Origin: CAVPNY01 sp963706905
GTDB taxonomy: Bacteria > Chloroflexota > Anaerolineae > Anaerolineales > UBA4823
Assembly: GCA_963706905.1 (NCBI GenBank)
Contig: CAVPNY010000017.1
Coordinates: 62,001 to 126,000, forward strand
Length of the DNA stretch: 64,000 nt
Direction: 5' to 3'
The translations under genes and the position numbers were made by a program. Below, piece after piece: positions 41,135 to 49,047 of this stretch (its first letter is position 1; each line of letters opens with the position of its first letter). The notes under the pieces are model-generated. The model had not been told where the DNA came from. It ran no database searches and saw nothing but the letters and a program-made list of their open reading frames with translations.

Positions 41135-41575
41135 TTAATTGGAAACTTGATTTTGGAGCAACCACCATTCCTTGCGAGTATTCTCAAATACTCGCCGCAT
41201 TTGTTGGGGCTGGGGACCGAAGTTGAGCAGTAAGCCAACTTCAAAAGGCGTGGCTTTGAGATAATTTAGTAATTGCGCTTCATGCTCAGGCATCAGTGAC
41301 TTGACAGCCTTGATCTCGACAAGGATCAAATCGTTAACCAAAAGATCTGCATAATATTCACCAACCCGCTCTTGGTGGTACCAAACTTCAATCGATCTTT
41401 GTTGGACAACTGAAAGTCCACATCCAGCTAGTTCAATCCGCATCGCATTCTCATAGATTTTCTCTAAGAAACCATATCCCAGCGTTTTATATACTGTATA
41501 AAAACACCCGATGATCTTTTCCGTCAGTTCAGAATGCTTATAAGGATGCGGGCTGTGTTTGGTAAAACTACTCAT
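41135..41575 (-). CDS. GxxExxY-family protein (predicted PD-(D/E)XK-like nuclease fold)
   Basis: A 146-residue protein of the GxxExxY family. LTEKIIGCFYTVYKTLGYGFLEKIYENAMRIEL contains the GFLEKIYENA signature that names it; later YYADLLVNDLILVEIKAVKSL carries the D...ExK-like residues of a PD-(D/E)XK nuclease core, and HEAQLLNYLKATPFEVGLLLNFG is the usual end. Function is unproven. The base composition is more AT-rich than the neighbours. It is bracketed by inverted arrays of three heptamers and lies between two otherwise adjacent genes (DUF362 and PHP), with the distal array ending at the DUF362 stop codon. This suggests a mobile or transferable cassette. Confidence 0.92.
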   Translation of the reverse strand: MSSFTKHSPHPYKHSELTEKIIGCFYTVYKTLGYGFLEKIYENAMRIELAGCGLSVVQQRSIEVWYHQERVGEYYADLLVNDLILVEIKAVKSLMPEHEAQLLNYLKATPFEVGLLLNFGPQPQQMRRVFENTRKEWWLLQNQVSN

Positions 41576-41580
41576 TTTTT

Positions 41581-41610
41581 ATATCAGCGTTCATCAGCGT
41601 TTTCAGCGTC
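41581..41610. repeat. Heptamer array, arm 2, at the 5' side of the GxxExxY gene
   Basis: Three copies of TCAGCGT at 41584, 41594 and 41603 (spacing 10 and 9 nt), the complement of ACGCTGA in arm 1. The array ends exactly where the DUF362 stop codon (41611-41613) begins. Confidence 0.85.
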
Positions 41611-42822
41611 CTATGATTTTCTCCGCAACATGTAAACGCCGCTGGCGAGGGCAGCCGCCAGCACAGTCAATCCGACGGCAGCCTGGACGACTGTCTTGGG
41701 TTCCATGCCCGGCATGACGACATTCCCATCTCCATACAACTCAAACAACCTCCCCCAGCGGGTGTTCAGGGCTGACTCCACCCGGCCTCGCCCGACAAAG
41801 GGATACCAGTACACGTTGTGGTAGAAGTTGCTGGCAAAATATGACCAGGGCACCAGCGGCGACTGCAGAAGCAATTTCTCGAAGGGCTTGAGCGGGCCGT
41901 GGTAGATCATTTTCTGGCCTTTGCTGGCAAGGGTGTCTTCTTGCACGAAATTCCAGGGCGACTCCTGGTTGATATCGTAGCCGACGATCTCGATCTGGCT
42001 TGGGTCGCCCACCCCCAACTCCATCTCATGGGCTTTGCGGATGAAGCGGATGCTCATCGGGTCGAATCCCTGCAGTTTGGCCGAGACCGCGTCAATCGCC
42101 ACCTGATCAGCCGAAGCCAGCAGGATATCTTTCTCATGCCAGCGCATGGCACGCGGGCCTGGGCCATCTCCGGCGAAAGTGCCATCCATCACGGCGAAGA
42201 TACCCGGATGGATATCTTGCTGGATGGTGAGCAGGTCCACCAGCGTGTCGTGAATCACGGCATGGGTCCAGTGGCGATTGCGATGCAACAAACCGCCGAA
42301 AGCGTTCTTCATGGCTCCGGTGACCGTGGTGAAGACGTGCGTTTTAACCGTCGGCAGGTGAACCATATTCTTGCCGACCAGCGCCTTGGGGATGAACACT
42401 CCATCCGGGTAAACCTTATCCAACACCAGGAGGGGTTGTTTGGGATGGTACTCGACCCACTCGAAATCCTGGTTGTAAAGGTACAGGCACGGTACGCCCA
42501 TCATGTCGGTGACAAAACGGTGCTTGTTATTGCGCTCAGCGTCCGCGGTATTGACCACAACTGTGTCGTTGTGCACCCCGACCAGATCCTTGTATCCTGC
42601 TCTCTGCAAGGCGCGGATCACGCCTTCTATCTGCCAGGGGGCGCTTGAGCAAGCCGGGTACCACGTCTGCCATGAGATATTGATCTTCAAGCCAGTGGGA
42701 TATTGTTTGGGCAGGGCGGCCTCGAACTCGGCCAGTTTCATCAGTTTTTCAATATCGTCCAGGACCGTTTCGGGGGTGGTCTTCAGGACGGCAACTTTAC
42801 CTTTGCCAGGGAAGGTGGACAT
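41611..42822 (-). CDS. DUF362 domain-containing protein with C-terminal membrane anchor
   Basis: A 403-residue protein. The N-terminal two-thirds match DUF362, with VNTADAERNN, NMVHLPTVKTHVFTTVTGAMKNAFGGL and the later CDAVSAKLQGFDP-like segment (IDAVSAKLQGFDPMSIRFIRKA). Cysteines are few, so no ferredoxin clusters are attached, unlike many DUF362 proteins. A C-terminal helix (VVQAAVGLTVLAAALASGVYML) followed by RRKS would anchor it in the membrane. Function is not defined for the family. It is divergent from the acyl-CoA dehydrogenase operon. Confidence 0.88.
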   Translation of the reverse strand: MSTFPGKGKVAVLKTTPETVLDDIEKLMKLAEFEAALPKQYPTGLKINISWQTWYPACSSAPWQIEGVIRALQRAGYKDLVGVHNDTVVVNTADAERNNKHRFVTDMMGVPCLYLYNQDFEWVEYHPKQPLLVLDKVYPDGVFIPKALVGKNMVHLPTVKTHVFTTVTGAMKNAFGGLLHRNRHWTHAVIHDTLVDLLTIQQDIHPGIFAVMDGTFAGDGPGPRAMRWHEKDILLASADQVAIDAVSAKLQGFDPMSIRFIRKAHEMELGVGDPSQIEIVGYDINQESPWNFVQEDTLASKGQKMIYHGPLKPFEKLLLQSPLVPWSYFASNFYHNVYWYPFVGRGRVESALNTRWGRLFELYGDGNVVMPGMEPKTVVQAAVGLTVLAAALASGVYMLRRKS

Positions 42823-42968
42823 AGGGAAACCTCCAGGTTGGATGGATCAACGATCCCCTATATTGTAATAGACGAAAGGGTTGATTCTACTGGAATTCTA
42901 ACAGGAGTGTCGGGCAACTGTTTGAAAAAGATAATAGCTTTCAGATCCAGATTGGTGACGTTTATCAG

Positions 42969-42997
42969 TTGCCATCCCTGGAAGGGTTGGCTATAAT
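42969..42997 (+). promoter_or_regulatory. Promoter of the acyl-CoA dehydrogenase / ETF operon
   Basis: TTGCCA (42969-42974) and TATAAT (42992-42997) are separated by exactly 17 nt. The expected start lies about 66 nt before the acyl-CoA dehydrogenase ATG. No operator-like palindrome is obvious in 42823-43069. Confidence 0.7.
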
Positions 42998-43069
42998 TGG
43001 CGCGTGATTTGCCGCTCACTGGTCAGGCATAGGCCTTCCAGTTGAGATTTGAATTAACCAGGAGCAGAA

Positions 43070-44278
43070 ATGGATTTCGGATTATCCGCAGAGCACCGCA
43101 TGGTGCAACAGATGGTCAGGGGTTTTACGCAGAAGGAAGTCACTCCGGTGATTAAGGAGTCTGACCGCAACCAACAGATGGCGCCTTTTGTTTTGCCGCG
43201 CATGGCTGAGCTGGGTATCCTGGGCATCTGTATTCCTGTCCGTTATGGCGGGCAAGGTATGGATTACATTGCCCTGGGGCTGGCCTGCGAGGAGCTGGAA
43301 GTGGCGGACACGACCCTGCGGGTGGTTATGTCGGTGCATATGGGGCTGAACAGCATGGCATTGCTGCAGTGGGGTACCGAGGAACAGAAGCAGCGTTTTC
43401 TGGTGCCGCAGGCGCGCGGTGAGAAATATGCCTGCTTCGGGCTGACCGAGCCCGGGGTCGGTTCTGATGTGGCAGGCATGACCAGCACCGCCCGCCGGAA
43501 GGGCGATGTATATATGTTAAATGGAGAGAAGATGTGGATCTCTCTGGCAACCAAGGCGCACAATGCCCTGGTGGTGGCGCGCACCAACCCGCAAGCTGCC
43601 GATCCGCACGATGGAATGTCGGCTTTTATGGTTGAGCTGGATAGTCCGGGCGTCAAAACAGGCGATATCCACGGCAAGCTGGGAGTGCGCGCAGGATCGA
43701 CTGGCTGGCTCTCTTTCCAGGATGTCCAGGTGCCGGTTGAGAACCGGCTGGGTGAAGAGGGCGAAGGATTTAAAATTGCCATGTCCTGCCTGGACAATGG
43801 GCGCTATACCGTCGCGGCCGGGGCAACCGGACTGATCCGCGCCTCCCTGGAAGCCAGTATCAAGTATGCCAGCGAGCGCCGGGCCTTTGGCCGGGAGATC
43901 GGCAAGTTCCAGCTTGTGCAACAGAAGATCGCCCGTATGGTACAATCCTACGAGGCCGCTCGCCTGCTCTATATGCAAGCCGGCTGGATGAAAAACCAGG
44001 GCATTCGCAACACGCGGGAGACCTCCCTGGCAAAATGGTTTGCCACAGATGCCTCCTTCGATGCAGCCGCAGAAGCCATTCAGGTCCACGGGGCCTATGG
44101 GTACAGCGACGAATACGACGTAGAACGGTACCTGCGCAATGCAAAAGGGGCGATCATTTACGAAGGAACCAGCGAGATTCACCAGCTTATGCAGGCTGGA
44201 TATGCGCTTGGCTACCGGGATGACGCCCCTTTACGTTGTGAATTACCGGCGTACAACGCAGATTATTGGCAAAACTAA
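43070..44278 (+). CDS. Acyl-CoA dehydrogenase
   Basis: A 402-residue FAD enzyme. Family blocks are EVADTTLRVVMSVHMGL, FGLTEPGVGSDVAGMTSTARRKGDVYMLNGEKMWIS (FAD/substrate site), RRAFGREIGKFQLVQQKIARM and VHGAYGYSDEYDVERYLRNAKGAIIYEGTSEIHQLM, with the catalytic Glu in YEGTSE. It oxidises an acyl-CoA at the alpha-beta position and passes electrons to ETF, encoded directly downstream. Chain-length preference cannot be told; the glutaryl/short-chain branch is possible. CAGGAGC lies before the ATG. Confidence 0.95.
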   Translation: MDFGLSAEHRMVQQMVRGFTQKEVTPVIKESDRNQQMAPFVLPRMAELGILGICIPVRYGGQGMDYIALGLACEELEVADTTLRVVMSVHMGLNSMALLQWGTEEQKQRFLVPQARGEKYACFGLTEPGVGSDVAGMTSTARRKGDVYMLNGEKMWISLATKAHNALVVARTNPQAADPHDGMSAFMVELDSPGVKTGDIHGKLGVRAGSTGWLSFQDVQVPVENRLGEEGEGFKIAMSCLDNGRYTVAAGATGLIRASLEASIKYASERRAFGREIGKFQLVQQKIARMVQSYEAARLLYMQAGWMKNQGIRNTRETSLAKWFATDASFDAAAEAIQVHGAYGYSDEYDVERYLRNAKGAIIYEGTSEIHQLMQAGYALGYRDDAPLRCELPAYNADYWQN

Positions 44279-44321
44279 CCATCCCTAACCTGCGATCCAT
44301 TTTTCATTATAGGAGGACACC

Positions 44322-45101
44322 TTGAAAATCGTAGTTTGTGTTAAACAAGTGCCCGACTCCGCTGCCAAGGTGGTCGTGGAGAACGGGCAGGTCACCTGGG
44401 GAGACGCTCCCCTGGTGATCAATCCCTGGGACGAGTACGCCGTTGAGACTGCCTTACGAGCGGTGGAAACACATGGCGGCGACGTCACGGTGGTCAGCGT
44501 CGGCGGCGAAAATGCCAAGGAGGCGCTCAAACATGCCTTGGCGATGGGTTGCCAGACAGCCATCCTGGTCTCTGATCCAAAGTTGAGCGGCGCAGATAGC
44601 CTGCTGACCTCAAAGGTCCTGGCTGCAGCCATCCAGAAGATCGGCGGCGTAGAGCTGGCGTTCTTTGGCCGCCAGGCGATTGACGGCGATGTCGGGGTGA
44701 CGGCTGCTCAAACTGCCCGCGTGCTGGGTTGGCCGGCCTTTACCCTGGTTTCCACCATTGCCAACCTGGACCCTGGCGCCGGCACGATCAAAGTTGAGCG
44801 TTCAATTGAAGAAGGTCGCCAGATCGTGGAAGGTAAGCTGCCGGCGGTTGTCAGTGTGGTTAAAGATATTGCTGAGCCGCGCTATCCTTCATTCATGGGC
44901 ATCCGCAAAGCCTCGCGGGCCGAAATCCCGCAGTGGAGCCTGGCAGATCTGGGCTTGACCGTATCCGGGCCAGTCGTCACTTGGCCAGAGATCACCAACC
45001 CGCCTAAACGCGAGATCGTCACCGAGCTGATTACAGGCGGTTCCCCGCAGGAGATCGCTGCCTCGCTGGTGGATAAAATCCTGGAAGAGAAGGTGCTGTG
45101 A
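44322..45101 (+). CDS. etfB: Electron transfer flavoprotein, beta subunit
   Basis: A 259-residue EtfB. KIVVCVKQVPDSAAKVVVENGQV and NPWDEYAVETALR at the start, FFGRQAIDGDVGVTAAQTARVLGWP in the middle (AMP/FAD domain), and the conserved helix PSFMGIRKASRAEIPQWSLADLGL are present. It starts at a TTG (44322) with a strong AGGAGG site. It carries electrons between the acyl-CoA dehydrogenase and a membrane or soluble acceptor. The etfA start overlaps its stop by one base. Confidence 0.97.
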   Translation: MKIVVCVKQVPDSAAKVVVENGQVTWGDAPLVINPWDEYAVETALRAVETHGGDVTVVSVGGENAKEALKHALAMGCQTAILVSDPKLSGADSLLTSKVLAAAIQKIGGVELAFFGRQAIDGDVGVTAAQTARVLGWPAFTLVSTIANLDPGAGTIKVERSIEEGRQIVEGKLPAVVSVVKDIAEPRYPSFMGIRKASRAEIPQWSLADLGLTVSGPVVTWPEITNPPKREIVTELITGGSPQEIAASLVDKILEEKVL

Positions 45102-46144
45102 TGGCTGACAAAGTATGGGTATTCATTGATCAATTTAATGGCGAGGCGCACGCCTCTGCCTGGGAAGTAGTTGGGGCGGGGAAAGAGCTGGCTGGCATGC
45201 TGGGCGGTGGGGTGACCGCCGTGGTGGCTGGTTCTGGCGTCAAGGGTGTAGCAGATGAGGCTTTCCATTACGGGGTTTCGGAAGTTTTGTTGGCCGACGA
45301 CGCCTCCCTGGCTGATTTCCGCGCCGAACCATACGCCAGCCTGGTGAGCTCTCTGGCGAAAGAGCACCAGCCAGAAGCGATCCTTTTCCCCACCACCAGC
45401 CGCGGTCGCGAGCTGGCTGCCATGGTTGCCGTCGATCTCAACACAGGTGTGATGCCAGACGCGATGGCCCTGGAAGTCAAGGATGGGACAGTCGTAGTGA
45501 CCCGCCCGGTGTACGCTGGCAAGCTGATCACCAAAGCCATGTCCAGTGTAAAGCCAGCCCTGGTGACAGTGCGCGTGCGCGGCTTCACGGCTCCCGAACC
45601 GGATGCCTCGCGCAGCGGGAAATTGACCCCGGTCAGCCCCGCGCTGAGCGAGGACGCCATTCCCACCAAGGTAGCCGGTTATACCACCTCCGGTGGTGGG
45701 GTGAGCCTCAACGATGCGAGTGCGATCGTCTCCGGTGGGCGGGGTATCTCGAACAATCCGGCCTTGACGCCGCCCGGCGGCATGGATGAGAAACAGGCCG
45801 AGATCTGGCGCGCCCAGGAAGGCTTTAAGCTGATCGGCGAATTGGCCTCTGCGTTGGGCGCAGCCGTTGGCGCCAGCCGTGCAGCGGTTGACGCCGGTTA
45901 TATCCCTTATGATCACCAGGTTGGCCAGACTGGCAAGGTAGTTTCACCAAACCTGTACATCGCCTGCGGGATTTCAGGCGCTATTCAGCACCAGGCAGGG
46001 ATGCGTACCAGCAAAGTGATCGTCGCCATCAACAAGGACCCGGAGGCGCCGATCTTCAAGTTGGCGCGCTTTGGCGTGGTGGGCGATCTGTTCACCGTGG
46101 TTCCAGCGCTTACCGATGAATTTCGCAAGCGCCTGGGCAAATGA
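45101..46144 (+). CDS. etfA: Electron transfer flavoprotein, alpha subunit
   Basis: A 347-residue EtfA. WVFIDQFNGEAHASAWEVVGAG at the N-terminus, and the FAD-binding C-terminal domain with VSGGRGI, LGAAVGASRAAVDAGYIPYDHQVGQTGKVVSPNLYIACGISGAIQHQAGM and IVAINKDPEAPIFKLARFGVVGD, are diagnostic. ATG at 45101 overlaps the etfB TGA. With etfB it forms a heterodimer that takes electrons from the upstream acyl-CoA dehydrogenase. No ETF-quinone oxidoreductase gene is in the window. Confidence 0.97.
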   Translation: MADKVWVFIDQFNGEAHASAWEVVGAGKELAGMLGGGVTAVVAGSGVKGVADEAFHYGVSEVLLADDASLADFRAEPYASLVSSLAKEHQPEAILFPTTSRGRELAAMVAVDLNTGVMPDAMALEVKDGTVVVTRPVYAGKLITKAMSSVKPALVTVRVRGFTAPEPDASRSGKLTPVSPALSEDAIPTKVAGYTTSGGGVSLNDASAIVSGGRGISNNPALTPPGGMDEKQAEIWRAQEGFKLIGELASALGAAVGASRAAVDAGYIPYDHQVGQTGKVVSPNLYIACGISGAIQHQAGMRTSKVIVAINKDPEAPIFKLARFGVVGDLFTVVPALTDEFRKRLGK

Positions 46145-46168
46145 TTGGTTGAACGAGTAATCACCAGC

Positions 46169-46197
46169 TTGACACGGATGGCAGGAGGTGATAACCT
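46169..46197 (+). promoter_or_regulatory. Probable cold-shock gene promoter with long leader
   Basis: TTGACA (46169-46174) with TAACCT 17 nt downstream (46192-46197). The start would give a leader of about 100 nt before the cold-shock ATG, as is usual for cspA-type mRNAs. No specific cold-box was recognised. Confidence 0.45.
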
Positions 46198-46305
46198 AAC
46201 CGCCGCCCTTTGGCAGATCGCCTGCTAAGTGGATTGATTGGAAGCCATGCCTCCTTCCGCTCAGGTGCCTGCCGGGAAATCTTGAAAGAAATTGGAGTGA
46301 AGGAA

Positions 46306-46518
46306 ATGTCAGAACGGATTCTTGGCACCGTGAAGTGGTTTAACGCCGCCAAGGGGTACGGCTTTATCGGTCGCGAGGATGGTGAGGATGTATTTGTCCA
46401 CTTCTCGGCTATCCAGGCTGACGGGTATCGTCGCCTGGAACAGGGTCAGCAAGTGGAATTTTCAATTGAAGAAGGACCCAAGGGACAACAGGCCGCTAAC
46501 GTAGTGGCAGTTGCTTGA
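46306..46518 (+). CDS. csp: Cold-shock domain protein (CspA family)
   Basis: A 70-residue single-stranded nucleic-acid-binding protein. It begins MSERILGTVKWFNAAKGYGFIGRED (RNP1 KGYGFIGR) and contains DVFVHFSAIQ (RNP2 VFVHFSAI) and GQQVEFSIEEGPKGQQAANV. The ATG at 46306 lies behind GGAGTGAAGG; a longer frame from 46210 is not credible because the domain starts here. These proteins bind RNA or ssDNA as chaperones. It ends at a strong terminator. Confidence 0.96.
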   Translation: MSERILGTVKWFNAAKGYGFIGREDGEDVFVHFSAIQADGYRRLEQGQQVEFSIEEGPKGQQAANVVAVA

Positions 46519-46537
46519 GCGCCGATCTCAAAAACGA

Positions 46538-46567
46538 CGGGCCGCCGAAAGGCGGCTCGTTTGTTTT
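46538..46567. terminator. Rho-independent, probably bidirectional terminator
   Basis: CGGGCCGCC-GAAA-GGCGGCTCG (46538-46559), a 9-bp stem with one G-T pair and a GAAA tetraloop, is followed by TTTGTTTT. On the minus strand CTCAAAAACGA provides a T-run as well. It separates the cold-shock gene from the converging kinase gene, whose repaired stop codon (46568-46570) is directly adjacent. Confidence 0.9.
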
Positions 46568-48105
46568 CTACGGTATTGCATGCAGTCGACGGTAAATGGG
46601 TACCAGCGCAGTGTACATCTCCCGATACTCCTGGTAAAGAGCGGTATAGCGCGCCTGTTGCCGGTGAGAGTGGATCAACCGAGCGGCTGATCTTGATCAC
46701 TTCATCGACAGCTTCCATATTCGGGTAAACCCCCATACCTACTGCCACGGCGAGGGCTGCGCCCATAGCCCCGGCTTCCTGGGGATGCTCGACAATGTTC
46801 AAAGTTCGGGCGGTCACATCGCTGATGATCTGGGTCCACACCGGGCTGACACTGCCGCCGCCGATGGCATTGATCTCCCCAACTTTCAGGCCCAGCTGCT
46901 CCAGCGCCTCGATGATCCAGCGGATGTGAAAGGCTACCCCCTCCATCACTGCCCTTGCCAGGTGGCCTTTGGTGTGCCCCAGCGAAAGGCCGATAAATCC
47001 TCCACGGGCGTAATGATCGAGCACCGGGGCACGCTCGCCGGAGAGCCAGGGTAAGAAAATCAGCTTGTCCGATCCAGGCGCGACGGCCTCTGCCATCTGC
47101 CCAAGCAGGGCGTAGGTGGAGATGCCGGCGGCCTGCGCCTGGCGATCCTCCTCCTGGCAGAAGGCGTCGCGAAACCACATCAGCGCGCCTCCCCCGGTTT
47201 CCATCTCGCCGGCTATAATCCATTTATCTGGATCGATGTGGCTGAGCGCCCAGAAAGGTTTTTGCGCATCATTTTGGAATACCTTGCTGGATAAGCCTAC
47301 CCAGGTGGCAGTTCCAATGCACAGGTGAGCTTTGCCGGCCTGGTTGGCGCCCGATCCGGATTGGGCTACCGCCACATCCCCAGCGCAGATCACCACCGGT
47401 GTGCCGGGTGCCAGGCCGGTTTCGGCGGCAGCCTGGGGGGTTACTTCCCCAATCACTTGCGTGCAGGGGTAGGCGGCTGGCAGCCGCTCAACCGGGATGC
47501 CCAACGCCGCGCAAACCTCTTGGGAACCAGGTTTTTTTATAGGGATCGAACAGAAAGAAAACGGATGCGCCGTGCCAGTCAATGGCAACTTTTCCAGTCA
47601 GGCGGAACAAGATATATTCCTTGCAATCCAGCAGGCAGGCGGTACGCGCCCATAATTCGGGACGTTCTTCCTTGAGCCACAGGATCTTGGGGATAATATC
47701 CTTCGCAGTGGGAATATTGCCGGTCTTCTGGAACAGGAAATCAGGCATGTCGCCGCTCAACACCCGATCAGCCTGAGGGACGCTGCGCACATCCAGCCAG
47801 CTCAGCATAGGTGTCACAGGTTTTACATTCTCATCGACCGGCAGCAGGTTAAACATTTGCGCCGAGATGCCCACCCCAAGGATCTCTTGAGGATTTATGC
47901 CGGCTTCATCAATGACCTGTTTTGTCGTGGCGGCGACAGCCCGCCAAAGCTCTTCTGGGTCTTGTTCGGCCCAATCCGGGCGGGGGTAATGGACTTCATA
48001 AGGCTGGTAGGCGGATTGAATCACCTGTCCCTGCAAGTCGGTCAGGACAGCCTTGTCCCCGCCAGTGCCAGTGTCGTGAGCCAGAATATATTGTTTGGAC
48101 TGCAT
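46568..48105 (-). pseudogene. FGGY-family carbohydrate kinase (xylulokinase-like), two frameshifts
   Basis: Three colinear frames together make a 511-residue FGGY kinase. The N-terminal frame has HDTGTGGDKAVLTDLQGQV and VGISAQM; the middle frame has GTPVVICAGDVAVAQSGSGA, IFLPWLSGERAPVLD and AIGGGSVSPVWTQIISDVT (ATP-binding GGG); the last reads HRQQARYTALYQEYREMYTALVPIYRRLHAIP to a stop at 46568. Switches lie at 47522-47538 (next to a T7 run) and 46668-46673; each is repaired by removing one base. The repaired stop sits next to the terminator. The fold phosphorylates a sugar or polyol; xylulose is a guess. Sequence error or decay cannot be distinguished here. Confidence 0.85.
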
Positions 48106-48152
48106 TGATCGGTTCCAGGGACAAAGAAAGTTAGAAGTGGGAAATTGTAAGT

Positions 48153-48193
48153 AGTCAGTGAGAAGTTAACGGCAACTTGCTACTTTACTGACT
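48153..48193. repeat. Hairpin between the kinase and nucleotidyltransferase-like genes
   Basis: AGTCAGT (48153-48159) pairs with ACTGACT (48187-48193), and inside it AAGTT pairs with AACTT. It lies just downstream of the nucleotidyltransferase-like stop and upstream of the kinase start. It could be a weak terminator or a leader structure; no T-tract follows on the minus strand. Confidence 0.35.
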
Positions 48194-48201
48194 TTTATCG
48201 G

Positions 48202-48984
48202 TTAGCGGTCCGCCAGCTCCTCAACATCTTTGTACCATTTAACCTTATCCCCGATGGCGCTGCGCACCTTCCAGCGCATGGTCTTAGGTGTGGCCTCGAT
48301 GGCGAAAAGCAGAGAGGTGATGCGCTCACGAACCACCTGGCGGTCTTCATCGGTCAATTGCTGATATTGATCCAGGCGTTCTGAAACATGCGCCAGATTG
48401 TCAGTCAGGGTACGCCAAAGTCCCCAATCGTTGCCAGTCAGGCGGCAGATCACCTGAGCGTTGATCGTCTCGTGGTCGGTTTCCCCGATGGGATGTTCAC
48501 GCAACAACATGATCGTGTCGATCAAGTCTTTTTCGTTGAGCTGGACAATTTGCATCTTCTCGATCAGCAGCTCAGCCAGGGGCAGGGTCAGTTCTTCGGC
48601 TTCCAGACGACCAACCAGCGGCAGGATGTGGCTAAAATCCAGGCGGTCCAGGAAAAGGTCGATGTGCCGGCCGAATTTTGGGTCATGAAAGAGCATGCGT
48701 CCCTCGCCGAACAGGCGGGTGACTGTTTTATCTTCTTCATAGCCAAGCTCAGTCAACAGCCGGGTTGCGTCCTTGACGTGTTTCGTATAAGTGGCAAAGT
48801 CGATATCTGTAAAGACCCGCCCCAGGGCATCCTGTAGATAGCCGTATTGAGGGCAGTGGGTGCGGAATGCCAGCGCCCCGATCAGGCGCAGGATAATATG
48901 CTGATTGCCAGGCTGGCTCAGCGCATCCAGGATGCGCGTCCGCTCGGTGTAGAAATCTTCCTGGATTTCACCGTATTTGGCCAT
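48202..48984 (-). CDS. Hypothetical protein with nucleotidyltransferase-like fold
   Basis: A 260-residue soluble protein. The N-terminal LRLIGALAFRTHCPQYGYLQDALGRVFTDIDFATYTKH has a G-x-AF helix and a D-x-D pattern (TDIDF) placed as in nucleotidyltransferase/AbiEii-like folds; FHDPKFGRHIDLFLDRLDF gives another acidic strand (HIDLF) that could supply the third Asp. The rest is helical and Leu/Glu-rich. This is a motif-level guess; no family was recognised. It is a single gene upstream of the kinase in the same direction and starts 63 nt after the phosphoesterase stop. Confidence 0.55.
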   Translation of the reverse strand: MAKYGEIQEDFYTERTRILDALSQPGNQHIILRLIGALAFRTHCPQYGYLQDALGRVFTDIDFATYTKHVKDATRLLTELGYEEDKTVTRLFGEGRMLFHDPKFGRHIDLFLDRLDFSHILPLVGRLEAEELTLPLAELLIEKMQIVQLNEKDLIDTIMLLREHPIGETDHETINAQVICRLTGNDWGLWRTLTDNLAHVSERLDQYQQLTDEDRQVVRERITSLLFAIEATPKTMRWKVRSAIGDKVKWYKDVEELADR

Positions 48985-49047
48985 CGGTGAGTCTCCTCAT
49001 TGACTGTAATGTAAACCTGCCTTCTCTCTAGACTGTGGGTCATTATG

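Noticed and set aside
41093..41610. Heptamer arrays considered as CRISPR or as attachment sites
   Set aside because: Units are 7 nt with 2-3 nt between and inverted arms; no integrase, no spacers and no tRNA overlap.
43517..44182. 221-codon minus-strand frame opposite the acyl-CoA dehydrogenase
   Set aside because: Antisense frame of a clear dehydrogenase gene with no family motif.
44882..45916. 344-codon minus-strand frame opposite etfA/etfB
   Set aside because: Spans two certain genes on the other strand and shows no conserved block.
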